DNA of 64,000 nucleotides from Acidobacteriaceae bacterium (GCA_030037545.1 JASHRF010000101.1:1-64000), one strand, 5' to 3'; shown: positions 16,315 through 27,243, numbered from the stretch's first letter. Program-made: numbers and translations. Notes: generated from the sequence alone by a model not told the origin.

Positions 16315-18771
16315 CTATTCGTTGCGCAGAGCCTGCATCGGTTCGACGGCCGCGGCGCGGCGCGCGGGCAGCAGGCAAGCCGCGGCTGCCACCACCACAA
16401 GCACGCCAATAGCGCCGGCGACGATCACCGGATTGTACGGGCTCACCTGAAACAACAGGCTCACTACCACGCGCGCAGACACAAACGCCACGCCAACACC
16501 AGCAACCGCGCCCGCGAGAACCGGCAGCAGCCCGTCGCGCAGCACCAGGCGGTAGATAGTCGTCCGTTGCGCGCCCAGCGCCATGCGCAACCCGATCTCG
16601 CGCTCGCGCTGCACGACAGAATATGTGACCACGCCGTACACACCTAAACCAGCCAACAGCAGAGCGCTGACGGCGAACAGCAGCAGCAGATCCATCTCAA
16701 ATCGGCGGTTGGCCACTGAGTCGGCGATCACACTCCCCAGCGCGCGCACCACCGGCACCGACACATCGGGATTCACGCTCCATATGGCCGCGCGCATCGC
16801 GTCAGCCATGGTCGCCGGATCCTGATGCGTGCGCACCAAAAGCTCGCCCCCAAGATCGCAGCGGTACCAGTACGGCACATACACCATCATCGGGTCGGGT
16901 TTGGCCAGCGAGATGCTGCGTGCGTCCTTGACCACGCCGATCACGGTAAAAGCCGCTTCAGTCGTGTTTCCGGCGCGCTGAAACTCGCGCCCCACGGGGT
17001 CCTTGCCCGGCCAAAGCGTGCGCGCCGTTAACTCCGAGACCAGAGCATAGTTCTTGCCTGTGTCCGATGTGCTCAGGTAACGTCCCGAGACCAGGGGCAG
17101 ATGAATCGCTTCCAGATATCCGGGGCTGATCCAGCGGAAATGTTCGGTGGGAAGCTCCATGAAAGACCGCGCATCGCCGGGCACGCGAATCATATCGATC
17201 CACGCATCCAGTGACAGAGGCAGTTCGCTGGTCAGCCCCGCGGCTTCCACGCCGGGAAGCTGGCGCAGACGCTCCAAAGCTTGCCGATAGAACGCGGCAC
17301 GGGGCTGCAGATCGGGATAAGAATTGGAAAGCAGATCGATAGTTGCGGTCATCACCCGCTCCGCATCGAAGCCGCGATCGATGCGCATCAGCTTGGCCAG
17401 GCTGGCCGTGAGCAGTCCCGTCATCAGCACCAGCGCCACGCTCACCGCAACCTCCACGGCCACCAGCACTCCGCGCAGACGCTTGCTGCTGCGCGATTCG
17501 CTGGCCAGCCGCGATTCGCTGTGCAGCACCTCGTGGGGCTGCGTGCGCGCGCCCGTCCACGCCGGAACTGCGCCTGCAAACACAGTCGCCGCCATCACCA
17601 GCAGAAGAACGCAACCGGCTCCTGCCCAATCCAGATGCAGTGGTCCGCGAAAATCCAGCGCCGGCGGAAGGTAATGTTGCATCCACGGCACCAGCATGGC
17701 AGCAAGTAAAATGCCCAGCGCGCCGCCCAGTCCCGCCAGCACACTGGATTCGCGCAGCCCCAGGCGCAGCATCTCGCCGCGGTTCGCTCCCAGGGCCGCG
17801 GCCACGGCCATCTGCTGCCTGCGGCTGGCCGCGCGCGCCAGAAGAAGATTCGCGACATTGACGCAGCCCACCAACAGCAGACCCGCAACTGCAGCCAGCA
17901 GAATCAGCAGTGGCGTTCGATTGTCGCCCACCAGGGCCTGCTGAAAAGGCGTCAGCACGGCCGACAGCGTTCCCTTTTCATCCGCGGGGAGGCTGGCCGA
18001 AATCGCATGCTGCAGCGCGTTGATTTCTGCGCTGGCCTGGGCGACGGAAACTCCAGGCTTCAACCGCGCCAGCCCGAAGTAGTTGAAGTCGCCCATGGCC
18101 TCCTGGATCTGTTCCTGGTCGAACGCCATGGGCACGAGGGCCTGCAATGGCTTCCCGCGATCCGAATTCGGAGCGGCGATGGTCTCGATGACCGGCAGCC
18201 GGAACGATTGCGGCATCACTCCGATTACCGTGAAGGGAAACCCATTGAGCTTAATCGTCCTGCCCAGAATCTGCGGATCGCCCCCAAACTGGGTTCGCCA
18301 TAAGTCGTACATCAGCACTGCCACGCGTTCGCGGCCAGGCTGCGCCTCCTGCGTGGTGAACGCGCGGCCCAGTTGCGGCTCCGTTTCCAGCACGGAGAAA
18401 ATGCCGGGCGTAGTCTTCAGAACGTTTACCTGCAGCGGATGATCGCTCATCCCCAGCGGCATCGAGCTCTCGTCCATCACCGCCATGGATTCGATCGTGC
18501 GGCTGTTTCTCTGCCAGTTGATGAAGTGGTTTGCGTTCATCGGCAGGGTTGGATAGATATCGCGGAACTCCGCAACCCGCTCTTCCATCACCACCAGGCG
18601 GTTCGGGTGAGCGTAGGGCAACGGCCGCAACAGTACGTCCTCCACCAGCGTGAAGATGGCCGTCGTCGCTCCAATCCCCAGGGCCAACGTGAGCGCCACG
18701 GTGACGGCAAAGCCCGGCGCGCGCCGCAACTGGCGCAGCGCATAGCGCAAATCCTGAAGCAGTGCGTTCAT
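16315..18771 (-). CDS. ADOP-family ABC permease 3
   Basis: 818 residues beginning [20 protein letters not shown] and ending ARRAAAVEPMQALRNE. The ATG is preceded by AAGGAGAAGGAAAG, a strong ribosome site. The first half holds one helix, a MacB-type periplasmic domain and an FtsX block ([20 protein letters not shown]); the second half repeats this with KDPVGREFQRAG and REREIGLRMALGAQR. The conserved cytoplasmic loop 'E.GLRMALGA' is present as in all members here. No catalytic residues are expected. It probably works with one of the flanking ATPases. Confidence 0.93.
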   Translation of the reverse strand: MNALLQDLRYALRQLRRAPGFAVTVALTLALGIGATTAIFTLVEDVLLRPLPYAHPNRLVVMEERVAEFRDIYPTLPMNANHFINWQRNSRTIESMAVMDESSMPLGMSDHPLQVNVLKTTPGIFSVLETEPQLGRAFTTQEAQPGRERVAVLMYDLWRTQFGGDPQILGRTIKLNGFPFTVIGVMPQSFRLPVIETIAAPNSDRGKPLQALVPMAFDQEQIQEAMGDFNYFGLARLKPGVSVAQASAEINALQHAISASLPADEKGTLSAVLTPFQQALVGDNRTPLLILLAAVAGLLLVGCVNVANLLLARAASRRQQMAVAAALGANRGEMLRLGLRESSVLAGLGGALGILLAAMLVPWMQHYLPPALDFRGPLHLDWAGAGCVLLLVMAATVFAGAVPAWTGARTQPHEVLHSESRLASESRSSKRLRGVLVAVEVAVSVALVLMTGLLTASLAKLMRIDRGFDAERVMTATIDLLSNSYPDLQPRAAFYRQALERLRQLPGVEAAGLTSELPLSLDAWIDMIRVPGDARSFMELPTEHFRWISPGYLEAIHLPLVSGRYLSTSDTGKNYALVSELTARTLWPGKDPVGREFQRAGNTTEAAFTVIGVVKDARSISLAKPDPMMVYVPYWYRCDLGGELLVRTHQDPATMADAMRAAIWSVNPDVSVPVVRALGSVIADSVANRRFEMDLLLLFAVSALLLAGLGVYGVVTYSVVQREREIGLRMALGAQRTTIYRLVLRDGLLPVLAGAVAGVGVAFVSARVVVSLLFQVSPYNPVIVAGAIGVLVVVAAAACLLPARRAAAVEPMQALRNE

Positions 18772-18801
18772 CTTTCCTTCTCCTTCGGCCTCCGGGAATC
18801 G

Positions 18802-21345
18802 CTATTCAATGCGCAATGCCTTCATCGGATCGGCCGACGCCGCGCGCTGCGCCGGAATCAGTCCCGCCGCGGCCGCGCAACAGGCGAGCACCAGCGTGGC
18901 GCCGGCCAGCGCCCAGGGATCGTAGCTACCCACTCCATAAAGCTGGCTGGCCATGAAATGCCCGGCCAATAACGCAGCAGGAATGCCCAGGCCGAGTCCG
19001 ATTGCGATTTGCCATAGCGCGCCGCGCATGACCAGCGCCATCACCGTCAATCGTCGCGCGCCCAGCGCCATGCGGATGCCGATCTCGCTGCTGCGCCGCG
19101 CCACAAAATACGACATCACGCCGTACAATCCCACCGACGCAAGCACCAATGCCAGCAGACCGAAGAGCGTCGTAAGAGTCGCCACCGAGCGGTCTTCAAC
19201 AAAGTTGCCGCTCACCTGGGCGTCGAACGAACGAAGATCCATGATGGCCAGATTAGGATCGATCCCGGCCAGGGTTCGGCGAATGACGGCATCGACGTTC
19301 CCCGGCGGAGCGTGGAAATCGATGATGATCGCGTTCATGTCCATGGATTCCGCCTCGGTGGCCGTCATGATCGGTTCGGTGTATCCGGCAAACCATTGGT
19401 TCATGGGCCGCAGATAAACGGGGCGCACCGGATCACGCGGGTTGTTCATCTTGAAATCGCGAAAGACACCCACAATTTCAAAGCTCCCCGAGTACTTCAC
19501 ATCGTCGATGCCGAAGTGCCGGCCAATGGGATTTTGGTTGGGGAAAAATCTCTTCACGAACGCCTGGTTGACCAGGGCCACCTGCGGCGAAGCAGCCGTG
19601 TCCTGGGCGGTGAACCCGCGGCCGGCTACAATGGGCACACCGATGGAATCGAGAAAGTGCGCGCTCACGCGGTCCCACGTGGCTCCGCAGTGGCTGTCCG
19701 GACCGGGCGCGGGGTGTCCCTGCTGGATCACGCACTCGCCCCAGTTGTCGCCTTCGAGCGGGCTGTACATGGCCAGGCCCACGCTGGCGACGCCGGGCAA
19801 CGCGGAAAAGCGCCCTTCAATCTCTCGATTGAGCGCCGGCAGACGGTCCAGCGTGTACCCCGCGCCGGCCGGGTCGAAGTGCAACACGTAACGATGGTCC
19901 GTCGCCACTCCGAAATTCTGGTGCTCCAAGTTGCCCAGTGACTTGGCCATGAGGATGGCTCCGGAGATGAGCACGACAGACAGTGCAGCCTGAAAGATGA
20001 CCAGCGCTTTCTGCGGCAGCGAGGAGCGGTCGCGCGTGGAGCGATTGATGCCGCGCAATGCTTCGGCCGGCTGCGCGTGCAGCGAGAGCCACGCGGGCGC
20101 AATGCCGAAGAGAATTCCGGTCACCAGCGAGACAAGAAATGCAAAGCCCAGCACGGTCAGGTCGGGCGTAGCCTCGATGGGCAGATAGCGCGCGTCGGGA
20201 AACGCTAGGGCCAGAATTGCGCGGCTTCCGGCATAGGCCACGCCGAGTCCCGCGATGCCGCCCAGGCAACTGAGCACTACGCTCTCGGTAAGGATCTGGC
20301 TCAGCACGCGCTTGCGTCCCGCACCCAGCGCCGTGCGCAGCGCGATGTCGGCGCGCCGCGCCGTGGCCCGCGCCAGCAGCAGGTTGGCAATGTTGGCGCA
20401 GGCAATCAGTAGCACCACTGAGGAAAGAATCATCAGCATCTTCAGGCCCGCGCCGGCTTCGATCTGCATGATCTGAATTCCACCTCCGCCCGGAACGACA
20501 ACTACGTGCTGTTTGGGAAGTTCGCTCGATCCGCCGTTGTCGGTGTACATAGGCCGCGTGGAAAGCCACTGCCGCAGCACCACGGAAAGCTTGGCCTGCA
20601 GAGCGGCGATATTTGTGCCCGGGCGAACGCGGCCCAGCGCGTACAGCCAGTTCGAGTCGGCATGATGCAGGATGGAGCTTGGGCCGCGCACGTAGGGCTC
20701 CATTTGGATGGGCATCCAGAAGTCTGGCGGCGTGTCGCTCACGCGATCGCCAAAGAATCCCGGCGGCGCAACGCCGATCACCGTGAACGGCTTGGTCTGG
20801 ATGAAGATGGTCGAGCCAACGATCGACGGATCGCTCGCGTATTCGCCCTGCCATGCCCGGAAGCTCAGCACCGTGACCGGCGCGGAGGCCGGTGTGTCAT
20901 CCGCGTCCGCGAAGAGCCGACCGGCATAGGCGCGCAGGCCCAGCATGGCGAAATAATTTCCGGTGACAAATTCGGCACGCAGCGATTTCGGCTCGCCCTC
21001 GCCGCGCCGCACGCTCCACTGCCATTGCCCGGCCTGCATGGCGGCCAGTTGCTCGAACTGCGGCGCCGATTGCTTCAACTGCTCGAACAAATCGGTAGAG
21101 AACAGGTCAAAGTCGCCCGTGTCGTTCAAATATCCGCCGCTAACACAGCAATCGTCCAGATCGCCGATGCGATAGAGTTGCGACGGATTGGCCACCGGCA
21201 GCGTGCGCAGCAGGACGGCATGCACCAGCGTAAAGATGGCGGTGTTGGCGCCGATGCCCAGCGCCAGCGTCAGCACCGCGGTGACGGTGAACCCCGGCGA
21301 CTTGCGCAACTGCCGCAGCGCATATCGAATATCCTGCAAGAGCAT
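18802..21345 (-). CDS. ADOP-family ABC permease 4 (longest)
   Basis: 847 residues from ATG 21345, which lies 6 bases after GGAGG; TTG 21351 is in frame but would overlap the spacer. It starts [18 protein letters not shown] and ends [16 protein letters not shown], the most divergent C-terminus of the array. The first periplasmic domain is larger than in its neighbours and contains a [11 protein letters not shown] segment with adjacent cysteines and a further PGPDSHCG later, which might form a disulfide in the periplasm (inference). FtsX blocks and the [11 protein letters not shown] loop are intact. Confidence 0.92.
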   Translation of the reverse strand: MLLQDIRYALRQLRKSPGFTVTAVLTLALGIGANTAIFTLVHAVLLRTLPVANPSQLYRIGDLDDCCVSGGYLNDTGDFDLFSTDLFEQLKQSAPQFEQLAAMQAGQWQWSVRRGEGEPKSLRAEFVTGNYFAMLGLRAYAGRLFADADDTPASAPVTVLSFRAWQGEYASDPSIVGSTIFIQTKPFTVIGVAPPGFFGDRVSDTPPDFWMPIQMEPYVRGPSSILHHADSNWLYALGRVRPGTNIAALQAKLSVVLRQWLSTRPMYTDNGGSSELPKQHVVVVPGGGGIQIMQIEAGAGLKMLMILSSVVLLIACANIANLLLARATARRADIALRTALGAGRKRVLSQILTESVVLSCLGGIAGLGVAYAGSRAILALAFPDARYLPIEATPDLTVLGFAFLVSLVTGILFGIAPAWLSLHAQPAEALRGINRSTRDRSSLPQKALVIFQAALSVVLISGAILMAKSLGNLEHQNFGVATDHRYVLHFDPAGAGYTLDRLPALNREIEGRFSALPGVASVGLAMYSPLEGDNWGECVIQQGHPAPGPDSHCGATWDRVSAHFLDSIGVPIVAGRGFTAQDTAASPQVALVNQAFVKRFFPNQNPIGRHFGIDDVKYSGSFEIVGVFRDFKMNNPRDPVRPVYLRPMNQWFAGYTEPIMTATEAESMDMNAIIIDFHAPPGNVDAVIRRTLAGIDPNLAIMDLRSFDAQVSGNFVEDRSVATLTTLFGLLALVLASVGLYGVMSYFVARRSSEIGIRMALGARRLTVMALVMRGALWQIAIGLGLGIPAALLAGHFMASQLYGVGSYDPWALAGATLVLACCAAAAGLIPAQRAASADPMKALRIE

Positions 21346-21399
21346 CGTCAACCTCCGGCTTTCTCGCTCCCCATCCCCAAATCTTCGCGTTCGTCAGCG

Positions 21400-23895
21400 T
21401 TATTCCGTGCGCAGCGCTTGCATGGGCTCAATGGCCGCCGCGCGGCGCGCCGGAACCAGCGTTGCCGCGAGCGCAAGCGCAAAGATCGAGCAGGCCGCCA
21501 GCATAATCACCAACGGGTCCAGGGGGTTCACCTCAAAGAGGAGCGAACGCAGCAGCCGTGTGGCAAGCATCGCGCCGGCCGTTCCAATTAAGCACCCCAT
21601 CAGCCCCAGTCTGGCTCCCGAAAACACGATCAGGCGCATCACGCTGGAGCGCTGGCTTCCCAGCGCCAGCCGGATGGCCATCTCCTGCGTGCGCATGACG
21701 GCGGAAAACGCAATCACGCTGTAGATGCCCAGCAGCGCCAACAATCCCGCGACCACGGCGAAGCTCGAGACCAAAGCCGCATTGAAACGTCGTGGCGCTT
21801 CTGTCTCGCTCACCGCTTGGTCCATGGACTGCACCAGGGTAAGGGGAAGCTGCGGATCGATGGAGCGCACCGTGGCGCGTAGCGAGTCAATCATGCTGTC
21901 AGGCGGCAACGCGGTGCGTAGCACGATGGCACCGCCCTGCGCGTTCAGGTCGCCTGGCGAGGCGAGCGAGCCATAGGAAGCCACGTTCTGGCTGAACGGC
22001 TGGTAGATCTGATATCTCGTCGGCGCGTCGGCGCTGGTTTGCCTGATATTGCCGATCACGCCAACCACGGTCATCCAAGGCGTAGGCGTTTCCTGCAACC
22101 CGAAACGAATGCGCTTGCCAATCGGATCCTGTCCCGGCCAGAAGTGGCCAGCTAATTTCTCATTCACAATCGCCACCAGCGGCGCTTTGGCGTTGTCCGC
22201 GTCAGTAAATGCTCTGCCCTGCAGCACCGGAATTCCTGCAGCACGGAAATAATCGCCAATCACCTGCGAAGGCCAAGCCAAGCTCCAGGGAGATCCCTTA
22301 GGCGGAACATAACCCTCGGCGATAAACCCACCGCCGCCATTGGCACCTGCCGCGGGCAAAATTGACGTAATGCCCGCCGCCGTAACTCCCGGTTGAGCCT
22401 GCAGCCTCTCGAGCAACTGGTCATTGAACGCATCGATCGAAGCTTGTGTCGCATACTGCTTCTGCGGCAGGCTGTAATATGCCGTCAGCATATGATCGGT
22501 GCGGAAGCCCAGATTCACTTCGCGCAGTTTTTCGAAACTGCGCAGCAGCAATCCCGCGGCAATCAGCAGCACCAGGGCCACGGCGATTTCCGCAACCACG
22601 AGCGCCGACCGCAGCCGCGCGCTCCCCGTCCCTGCCGTGCCGGTGCGCCCCCCCTCCTTGAGTGTGTCGTTGAAAGGCGTTCGCGCAGCGGCAAGCGCCG
22701 GCACCAGCCCGCACAGCAGGCCGGTAACAGCGCCGGCCAGAAGCGCAAAACCCACAACCTGCCAATCCAGCCCAATGGAGCTGATGCGCGGCAGCGTTTC
22801 CGGCAGCAGGCTGACTCCAACCTGCAATGCAATCGCGGCCAACCCCAACCCCAGCAGCCCGCCTGCCAGGCTCAGCATCAGGGTTTCGATCAGCATCTGG
22901 CGCAGCACTGCCGTGGCACTGGCGCCCAGAGCCAGGCGCACGGCAATCTCGCGCCGCCTGCGGATGACCCGCACCAGCAATAACCCGGCAAGGTTGGCGC
23001 AGGCGATAAACAGCACCACGGCCACGGCCAGAAATAACATGCGCAGAAGCGGCCGCGCCTGCGCCACTGCATCCTCGGCCAGCGGATGCACCACAGCGCT
23101 GATGTGCAGGCTGGACATGAAGGCCGGGAAATTGCTCATGATCTGTTTGGCTACGCGCTCGGCATCCTGCTGCGCCTGGGCCGGAGAGACACCCGGCTTC
23201 AATCGGCCCACCATGCCGCAGCACCAGCTCGCCTGCGCCACGCCGCCGCTACGCTCATTCTGAGCCGGGCTCAACGGAACCCATAGCTGACTGCGGCTCA
23301 ACTGCCCGGGGATGAGCGGAAACTCGAAATTCCGCGGCATGACGCCAATGATCTCGTAAGACTTTCGATCAAGCAGAATTTTTTCGCCCAGCACCTGCGC
23401 ATCGCCGCCAAAACGGCTGCGCCACATGCCATAGCTGATCACGGCCACCTGCACGCTGCCATCGTCTTCCTGCTTGGTAAACGTGCGCCCCAGCAGCGGC
23501 GCCACGCCCAACGTAGGAAACATGCTGGCCGTAAGCCGCGAAGCGTTGATCTGCGCCGGAGCACCTGCGCCGGAGAACTCATAGGTTGACATCTCAAATC
23601 CACCCAGGCTAGAGAAACCCCTGGTCTCGCGCTGGTAGGTGAATATCTCCGGCATGGTTACGCCCGAATCTCTGTTGGCGCCAAAATCCGTGCCCGACAG
23701 GGAGTCGGAGAGAACCACCAGTTGCCCAGGATCGCGAAAGGGCAACGGCCGCAGCAGCACACCCTCCACGATGGAGAAAATCGCCGTAGTCGCGCCGATG
23801 CCGAAGGCCAGCGTCAGCACCGCTGTCAGCGCGAACCCCGGCGCGCTTTGCAACTGCCGCAACGCATAGCGAAAATCGCGCCCCAGGTTATTCAT
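21400..23895 (-). CDS. ADOP-family ABC permease 5
   Basis: 831 residues, MNNLGRDFRYALRQLQSAPG to ARRAAAIEPMQALRTE. The ribosome site is weaker (GAGAGAAAA) than those of its neighbours, and the 48-bp spacer to permease 4 is the longest in the array. Both MacB-like periplasmic domains and both FtsX blocks are present (LFIACANLAGLLLVRVIRR; TQEMAIRLALGSQR). In the second block the loop reads EMAIRLALGS, slightly different from the E.GIRMALGA of other members. It should act as an inner-membrane component of the export machine. Confidence 0.92.
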   Translation of the reverse strand: MNNLGRDFRYALRQLQSAPGFALTAVLTLAFGIGATTAIFSIVEGVLLRPLPFRDPGQLVVLSDSLSGTDFGANRDSGVTMPEIFTYQRETRGFSSLGGFEMSTYEFSGAGAPAQINASRLTASMFPTLGVAPLLGRTFTKQEDDGSVQVAVISYGMWRSRFGGDAQVLGEKILLDRKSYEIIGVMPRNFEFPLIPGQLSRSQLWVPLSPAQNERSGGVAQASWCCGMVGRLKPGVSPAQAQQDAERVAKQIMSNFPAFMSSLHISAVVHPLAEDAVAQARPLLRMLFLAVAVVLFIACANLAGLLLVRVIRRRREIAVRLALGASATAVLRQMLIETLMLSLAGGLLGLGLAAIALQVGVSLLPETLPRISSIGLDWQVVGFALLAGAVTGLLCGLVPALAAARTPFNDTLKEGGRTGTAGTGSARLRSALVVAEIAVALVLLIAAGLLLRSFEKLREVNLGFRTDHMLTAYYSLPQKQYATQASIDAFNDQLLERLQAQPGVTAAGITSILPAAGANGGGGFIAEGYVPPKGSPWSLAWPSQVIGDYFRAAGIPVLQGRAFTDADNAKAPLVAIVNEKLAGHFWPGQDPIGKRIRFGLQETPTPWMTVVGVIGNIRQTSADAPTRYQIYQPFSQNVASYGSLASPGDLNAQGGAIVLRTALPPDSMIDSLRATVRSIDPQLPLTLVQSMDQAVSETEAPRRFNAALVSSFAVVAGLLALLGIYSVIAFSAVMRTQEMAIRLALGSQRSSVMRLIVFSGARLGLMGCLIGTAGAMLATRLLRSLLFEVNPLDPLVIMLAACSIFALALAATLVPARRAAAIEPMQALRTE

Positions 23896-23922
23896 CGCAT
23901 TTTCTCTCGTGCCAGCCGTAGT

Positions 23923-26355
23923 TTATTCATTGCGCAGCGCCTGCATGGGATCAATAGAAGCCGCGCGCATTGCCGGCAGCAGCGCCGCAAGGAGGCCCGC
24001 CACCACCAGAATGAGCGCCAGCAGCGCAAATCCGCCGGCTTCTTTTTCCGCGTTAAAGTAAATCACTACTCCGATGAGCTTACGCGCAGTTACAGTGAGC
24101 AACAGGCCCACAGCCACGCCCGCGCCCAGCATCCACGCCACGCGCGCAAGCGTCATAGCCAGGATGCGGCTGCGGGTCGCGCCCAGCGCCATGCGCACAC
24201 CGATGTCGCGCGTCGCCTGCTCCACTTCATGGCTCACAAGCCCATACAGCCCGACCAATGCCAGCACCAGCGCCAGTGCGGCGAAGATGCCGAAAAGCCA
24301 GCCTTCCATGCGATTGAAGATCAGCGTCTCGGAAACGACGTCGCTCATTGTTTCCGGCGCGATGAACGGAACCGTGGGGTCCGCCTGGTGGATCGCGTTG
24401 CGCAATGCCGGAACGATGGCCGCAGCGCTGCCCTCGAAGCGCACCACCAGCGACATGTTGTCGATGATGGGCTGTTCTTTCGCAGGCAGCTCCTCAATTA
24501 ACCAGTCGCGCTCCGCCAGCGGCGGTTCGTAAATATCCTGGCGAATGTTCCCAACAACCCCGACGATGCGCGTCCAGTTTTCTTCCTTGTCCGCGTCGTC
24601 GATGCGCTGCGTCGTAGGATCGAGGTTCGCAGGAACAAACTTCCTTACGAAGGCTTCGTTCACGACAACGCTCGGCGAAGGATTGCTGGCACGGTCGAGA
24701 TTCGGCGAGAGCATGCGTCCGCGGCGCAACGGTATTCCAAAGACATTGAAATACCCGGTCGAAACGAACCGGTTTTCCGCCAGCATCTCGCGGTTGGGCG
24801 GATTGGGCGGCTGCCCGGCGATGTGAATGTCGGAGTTGGATCCATAACTTTCGATGGGCAGGAGGCTGATGGCGCCTACCGCGCGCACCCCGGGAATGTG
24901 CGCTACACGCTCGAATAGCGGATTGTAAAAATCGGTCACCACGTCGCGGCCCTCATAGCGTGTCGGCGAAAGATTGACTTGCGTGGCGAGAATGTCCGCC
25001 GGATCGAAGCCCAGGTTTTCATGCCGGAAATTCATCACTACACGGATGAGCAATCCGGCCGTCACTACCAGAACCATGGTGAGAGCAATCTGGGTCACGA
25101 TGAAGCCGGCGCGCAGGCGATGCTGACCGCGTCCCGTGCCCGCGTTGCCGCCGGCTTTCAAGGCGCGATTGGGATCGATACCCGACAGCCGCAGCGCCGG
25201 CAAAGCAGAGGATGCGAGACTGGCCAGTACTGCCAACCCCACGGCCGCGGCCAGCACCGTCCAGTTCATTTGAATTTCCGCGCCGCGTTGCAGCGCCTTG
25301 ATAAGGAATGCGCGCATCAGGTCCAGCATGGTTCCGGCCAGCAGGATGCCACCCGCTGCGCCCAGCAGTGCCAGCAGAACACCCTCCACCAGCAACTGGC
25401 GAACAAGCTGCGCGCGCCCCGCGCCGATAGCGGTGCGCACGGCCATCTCACGTTCGCGTTGCACGCCACGCGCCAGCAGCAAGCCGGCCACGTTCACGCA
25501 CCCGATGGCCAGCACCGCCAGCACTGCAGCGAGCAGTGTCCATAAGGGACCGCGGCTCTGGCTCTCGATGCTCTGCGCCAGCAGTTGCAAATGCACCGTG
25601 CGGCCTTCGTCGGTATCGGGATAAGCGCGACCGAGATTGCTGAAAACATGCGCCAGGTCAGCCTGGCCCTGCGCAACGCTGATGCCGTCCTTCACCCGTC
25701 CCACTGTTCGCAGCCAGTGGTTGCCGCGGCCATTCATCCACGGCAAGTCGCGATGGAGGGGCGTGTAAATCTCGTCGTGCATGTTGATGGGAAAACGAAA
25801 GCCGGCGGGCATGACGCCCACGACCGTCGCGGTATGGCCATCCACCTTGACCGCGCGGCCGATCACGCTGCGATCACCGTCAAAATAGCGCTGCCATGCG
25901 CTATAGCTGAGCACGACGACCTGGTTTCTTCCCCTCTCATCTTCTCCGGGAAGAAAGGTGCGTCCCAGCAAGGGGTTTACGCCGAAAACTTGGAAGAAGT
26001 TATCGGTGCTCTCGACACTACCGAGCGCGACCGGACCCGCCGCCTGCGTGTCCACAGTGGCCTTGAAGTAGTTGATGTAGCCGGCCAGTGCGCTGAAATC
26101 GTGCGCCTGAGCGCGCTCGTCTACAAAGCCCTCCCAGGAGGCCGGCTGCGCGTAGCCGCTGCGGCTGGTGCTTTCCACGTCCACAATGCGATCCGGGTGC
26201 GCGTAGGGCAGCGGGCGCAGGATCACCGCGTCGATTACGCAGAAAACCGCCGTGGCCACACCCACGCTCAGGGCCAGCGTCAGCACCACCGTGGCCGCGA
26301 ATCCCGGCGCACGGCGCAATTGCCGCAGTGCAAAGAACAGATTCCGCATGAACAT
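23923..26355 (-). CDS. ADOP-family ABC permease 6 (first of the array)
   Basis: 810 residues, the shortest of the six: MFMRNLFFALRQLRRAPG to MRAASIDPMQALRNE. The ATG at 26355 lies 5 bases after AGGAGGA, and this ribosome site overlaps the stop codon of a decayed seventh permease (26366-26448). The N-terminal cytoplasmic helix is shorter than in other members. Two MacB-type periplasmic domains and two FtsX blocks are intact (GCVNVAGLLLARGVQRERE; TRDIGVRMALGATR). Confidence 0.93.
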   Translation of the reverse strand: MFMRNLFFALRQLRRAPGFAATVVLTLALSVGVATAVFCVIDAVILRPLPYAHPDRIVDVESTSRSGYAQPASWEGFVDERAQAHDFSALAGYINYFKATVDTQAAGPVALGSVESTDNFFQVFGVNPLLGRTFLPGEDERGRNQVVVLSYSAWQRYFDGDRSVIGRAVKVDGHTATVVGVMPAGFRFPINMHDEIYTPLHRDLPWMNGRGNHWLRTVGRVKDGISVAQGQADLAHVFSNLGRAYPDTDEGRTVHLQLLAQSIESQSRGPLWTLLAAVLAVLAIGCVNVAGLLLARGVQREREMAVRTAIGAGRAQLVRQLLVEGVLLALLGAAGGILLAGTMLDLMRAFLIKALQRGAEIQMNWTVLAAAVGLAVLASLASSALPALRLSGIDPNRALKAGGNAGTGRGQHRLRAGFIVTQIALTMVLVVTAGLLIRVVMNFRHENLGFDPADILATQVNLSPTRYEGRDVVTDFYNPLFERVAHIPGVRAVGAISLLPIESYGSNSDIHIAGQPPNPPNREMLAENRFVSTGYFNVFGIPLRRGRMLSPNLDRASNPSPSVVVNEAFVRKFVPANLDPTTQRIDDADKEENWTRIVGVVGNIRQDIYEPPLAERDWLIEELPAKEQPIIDNMSLVVRFEGSAAAIVPALRNAIHQADPTVPFIAPETMSDVVSETLIFNRMEGWLFGIFAALALVLALVGLYGLVSHEVEQATRDIGVRMALGATRSRILAMTLARVAWMLGAGVAVGLLLTVTARKLIGVVIYFNAEKEAGGFALLALILVVAGLLAALLPAMRAASIDPMQALRNE

Positions 26356-26365
26356 GCGCGTCCTC

Positions 26366-26448
26366 CTATTCCGTCCGCAGTGCCTGCAGGGCTCAATGGA
26401 GGCCTCGCGACGCGCCGGAATCAGCGCCGCGCACAGTGGTTTGGCCGC
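26366..26448 (-). pseudogene. Frameshifted tail of a seventh ADOP permease
   Basis: Read from 26448 leftwards the frame gives AAKPLCAALIPARREASIEP, the family's C-terminal signature. One base is then missing: CCC-TGCAG stands where CCC-ATGCAG is expected. In the shifted frame the rest reads QALRTE followed by TAG (26366-26368), the normal ADOP ending. Only ~27 codons remain; the other ~800 codons are gone. The remnant sits between the ATPase gene and permease 6, where a full gene would fit the operon order. Confidence 0.8.
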
Positions 26449-26500
26449 GGATAATCGAAATCCATTTCTGTGCCGGCTGCCTGAACGTTGGTGTCTGCTG

Positions 26501-27229
26501 TTACGCCTCCGCTTCGGCTTCCAGCTTCTTCATCTCCTGCTCCGACACCACCTTGCCGTCGAACAGGTGCACTTCGCGCTCGGCGTGGCGCGCAAAACGC
26601 GGGTCGTGCGTGACCATGCAGATTGTGGACCCTTCGCGGTGCAGATCGGCGAGCAGGTGCATCACCGCCTCGCCGTTCTTGGAGTCCAGGTTGCCAGTGG
26701 GCTCGTCGGCCAGCAGGATGGAGGGTGATCCGGCCAAAGCGCGCGCCACGGCCACACGCTGCTGCTGACCGCCGGAGAGCTGCGCGGGATAGTGCCTCAT
26801 GCGGTGCGCCATATTCACGCGCTCCAGCGCCTCTTTCACGCGCCGCTTGCGCTCTGCGGAAGGCATGCCGGCGCGGTAGGTGAGCGGCAATTCAACGTTC
26901 TCTTCTACCGTCAGGTCGCCAATCAGGTTGAAACTCTGGAAAATGAACCCGATCTCCTGGTTGCGAATGCGCGAGCGCTCGCTAAAGCTCAGGTTCTCCA
27001 CCGGCTTGCCGTTGAGCTGGTAGCGGCCGCCGGTGGGCGTGTCGAGCAGCCCCAGAATCGACAGCAGCGTCGATTTGCCGCAGCCCGACGGCCCCGACAT
27101 GGCCAAGTACTCACCACGGTCGATGGTGAGATGAATCCCCGAGAGCGCGTGTGTTTCGACTTCGTCGGTGTAGAAGACCTTGGTCAGATCCTCGATCTCA
27201 ATCAGCGTGCTGTTGCCATTCGATGCCAT
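26501..27229 (-). CDS. MacB-type ABC transporter ATP-binding subunit (proximal copy)
   Basis: 242 residues with all ABC motifs in canonical form: Walker A GPSGCGKS (46-53), Q-loop Gln98, signature LSGGQQQRVA (151-160), Walker B ILLADE (171-176), D-loop NLDS and switch His208. The C-terminus is a short acidic helix (MKKLEAEAEA). GGGGGA lies ~5 bases before the start. The gene follows the adaptor gene and precedes the permease array, as macA-macB order would predict. It differs clearly from the distal ATPase at 10617-11321, so the array has two ATPases of independent lineage. Confidence 0.94.
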   Translation of the reverse strand: MASNGNSTLIEIEDLTKVFYTDEVETHALSGIHLTIDRGEYLAMSGPSGCGKSTLLSILGLLDTPTGGRYQLNGKPVENLSFSERSRIRNQEIGFIFQSFNLIGDLTVEENVELPLTYRAGMPSAERKRRVKEALERVNMAHRMRHYPAQLSGGQQQRVAVARALAGSPSILLADEPTGNLDSKNGEAVMHLLADLHREGSTICMVTHDPRFARHAEREVHLFDGKVVSEQEMKKLEAEAEA

Positions 27230-27243
27230 GCCATCCCCCGTTT

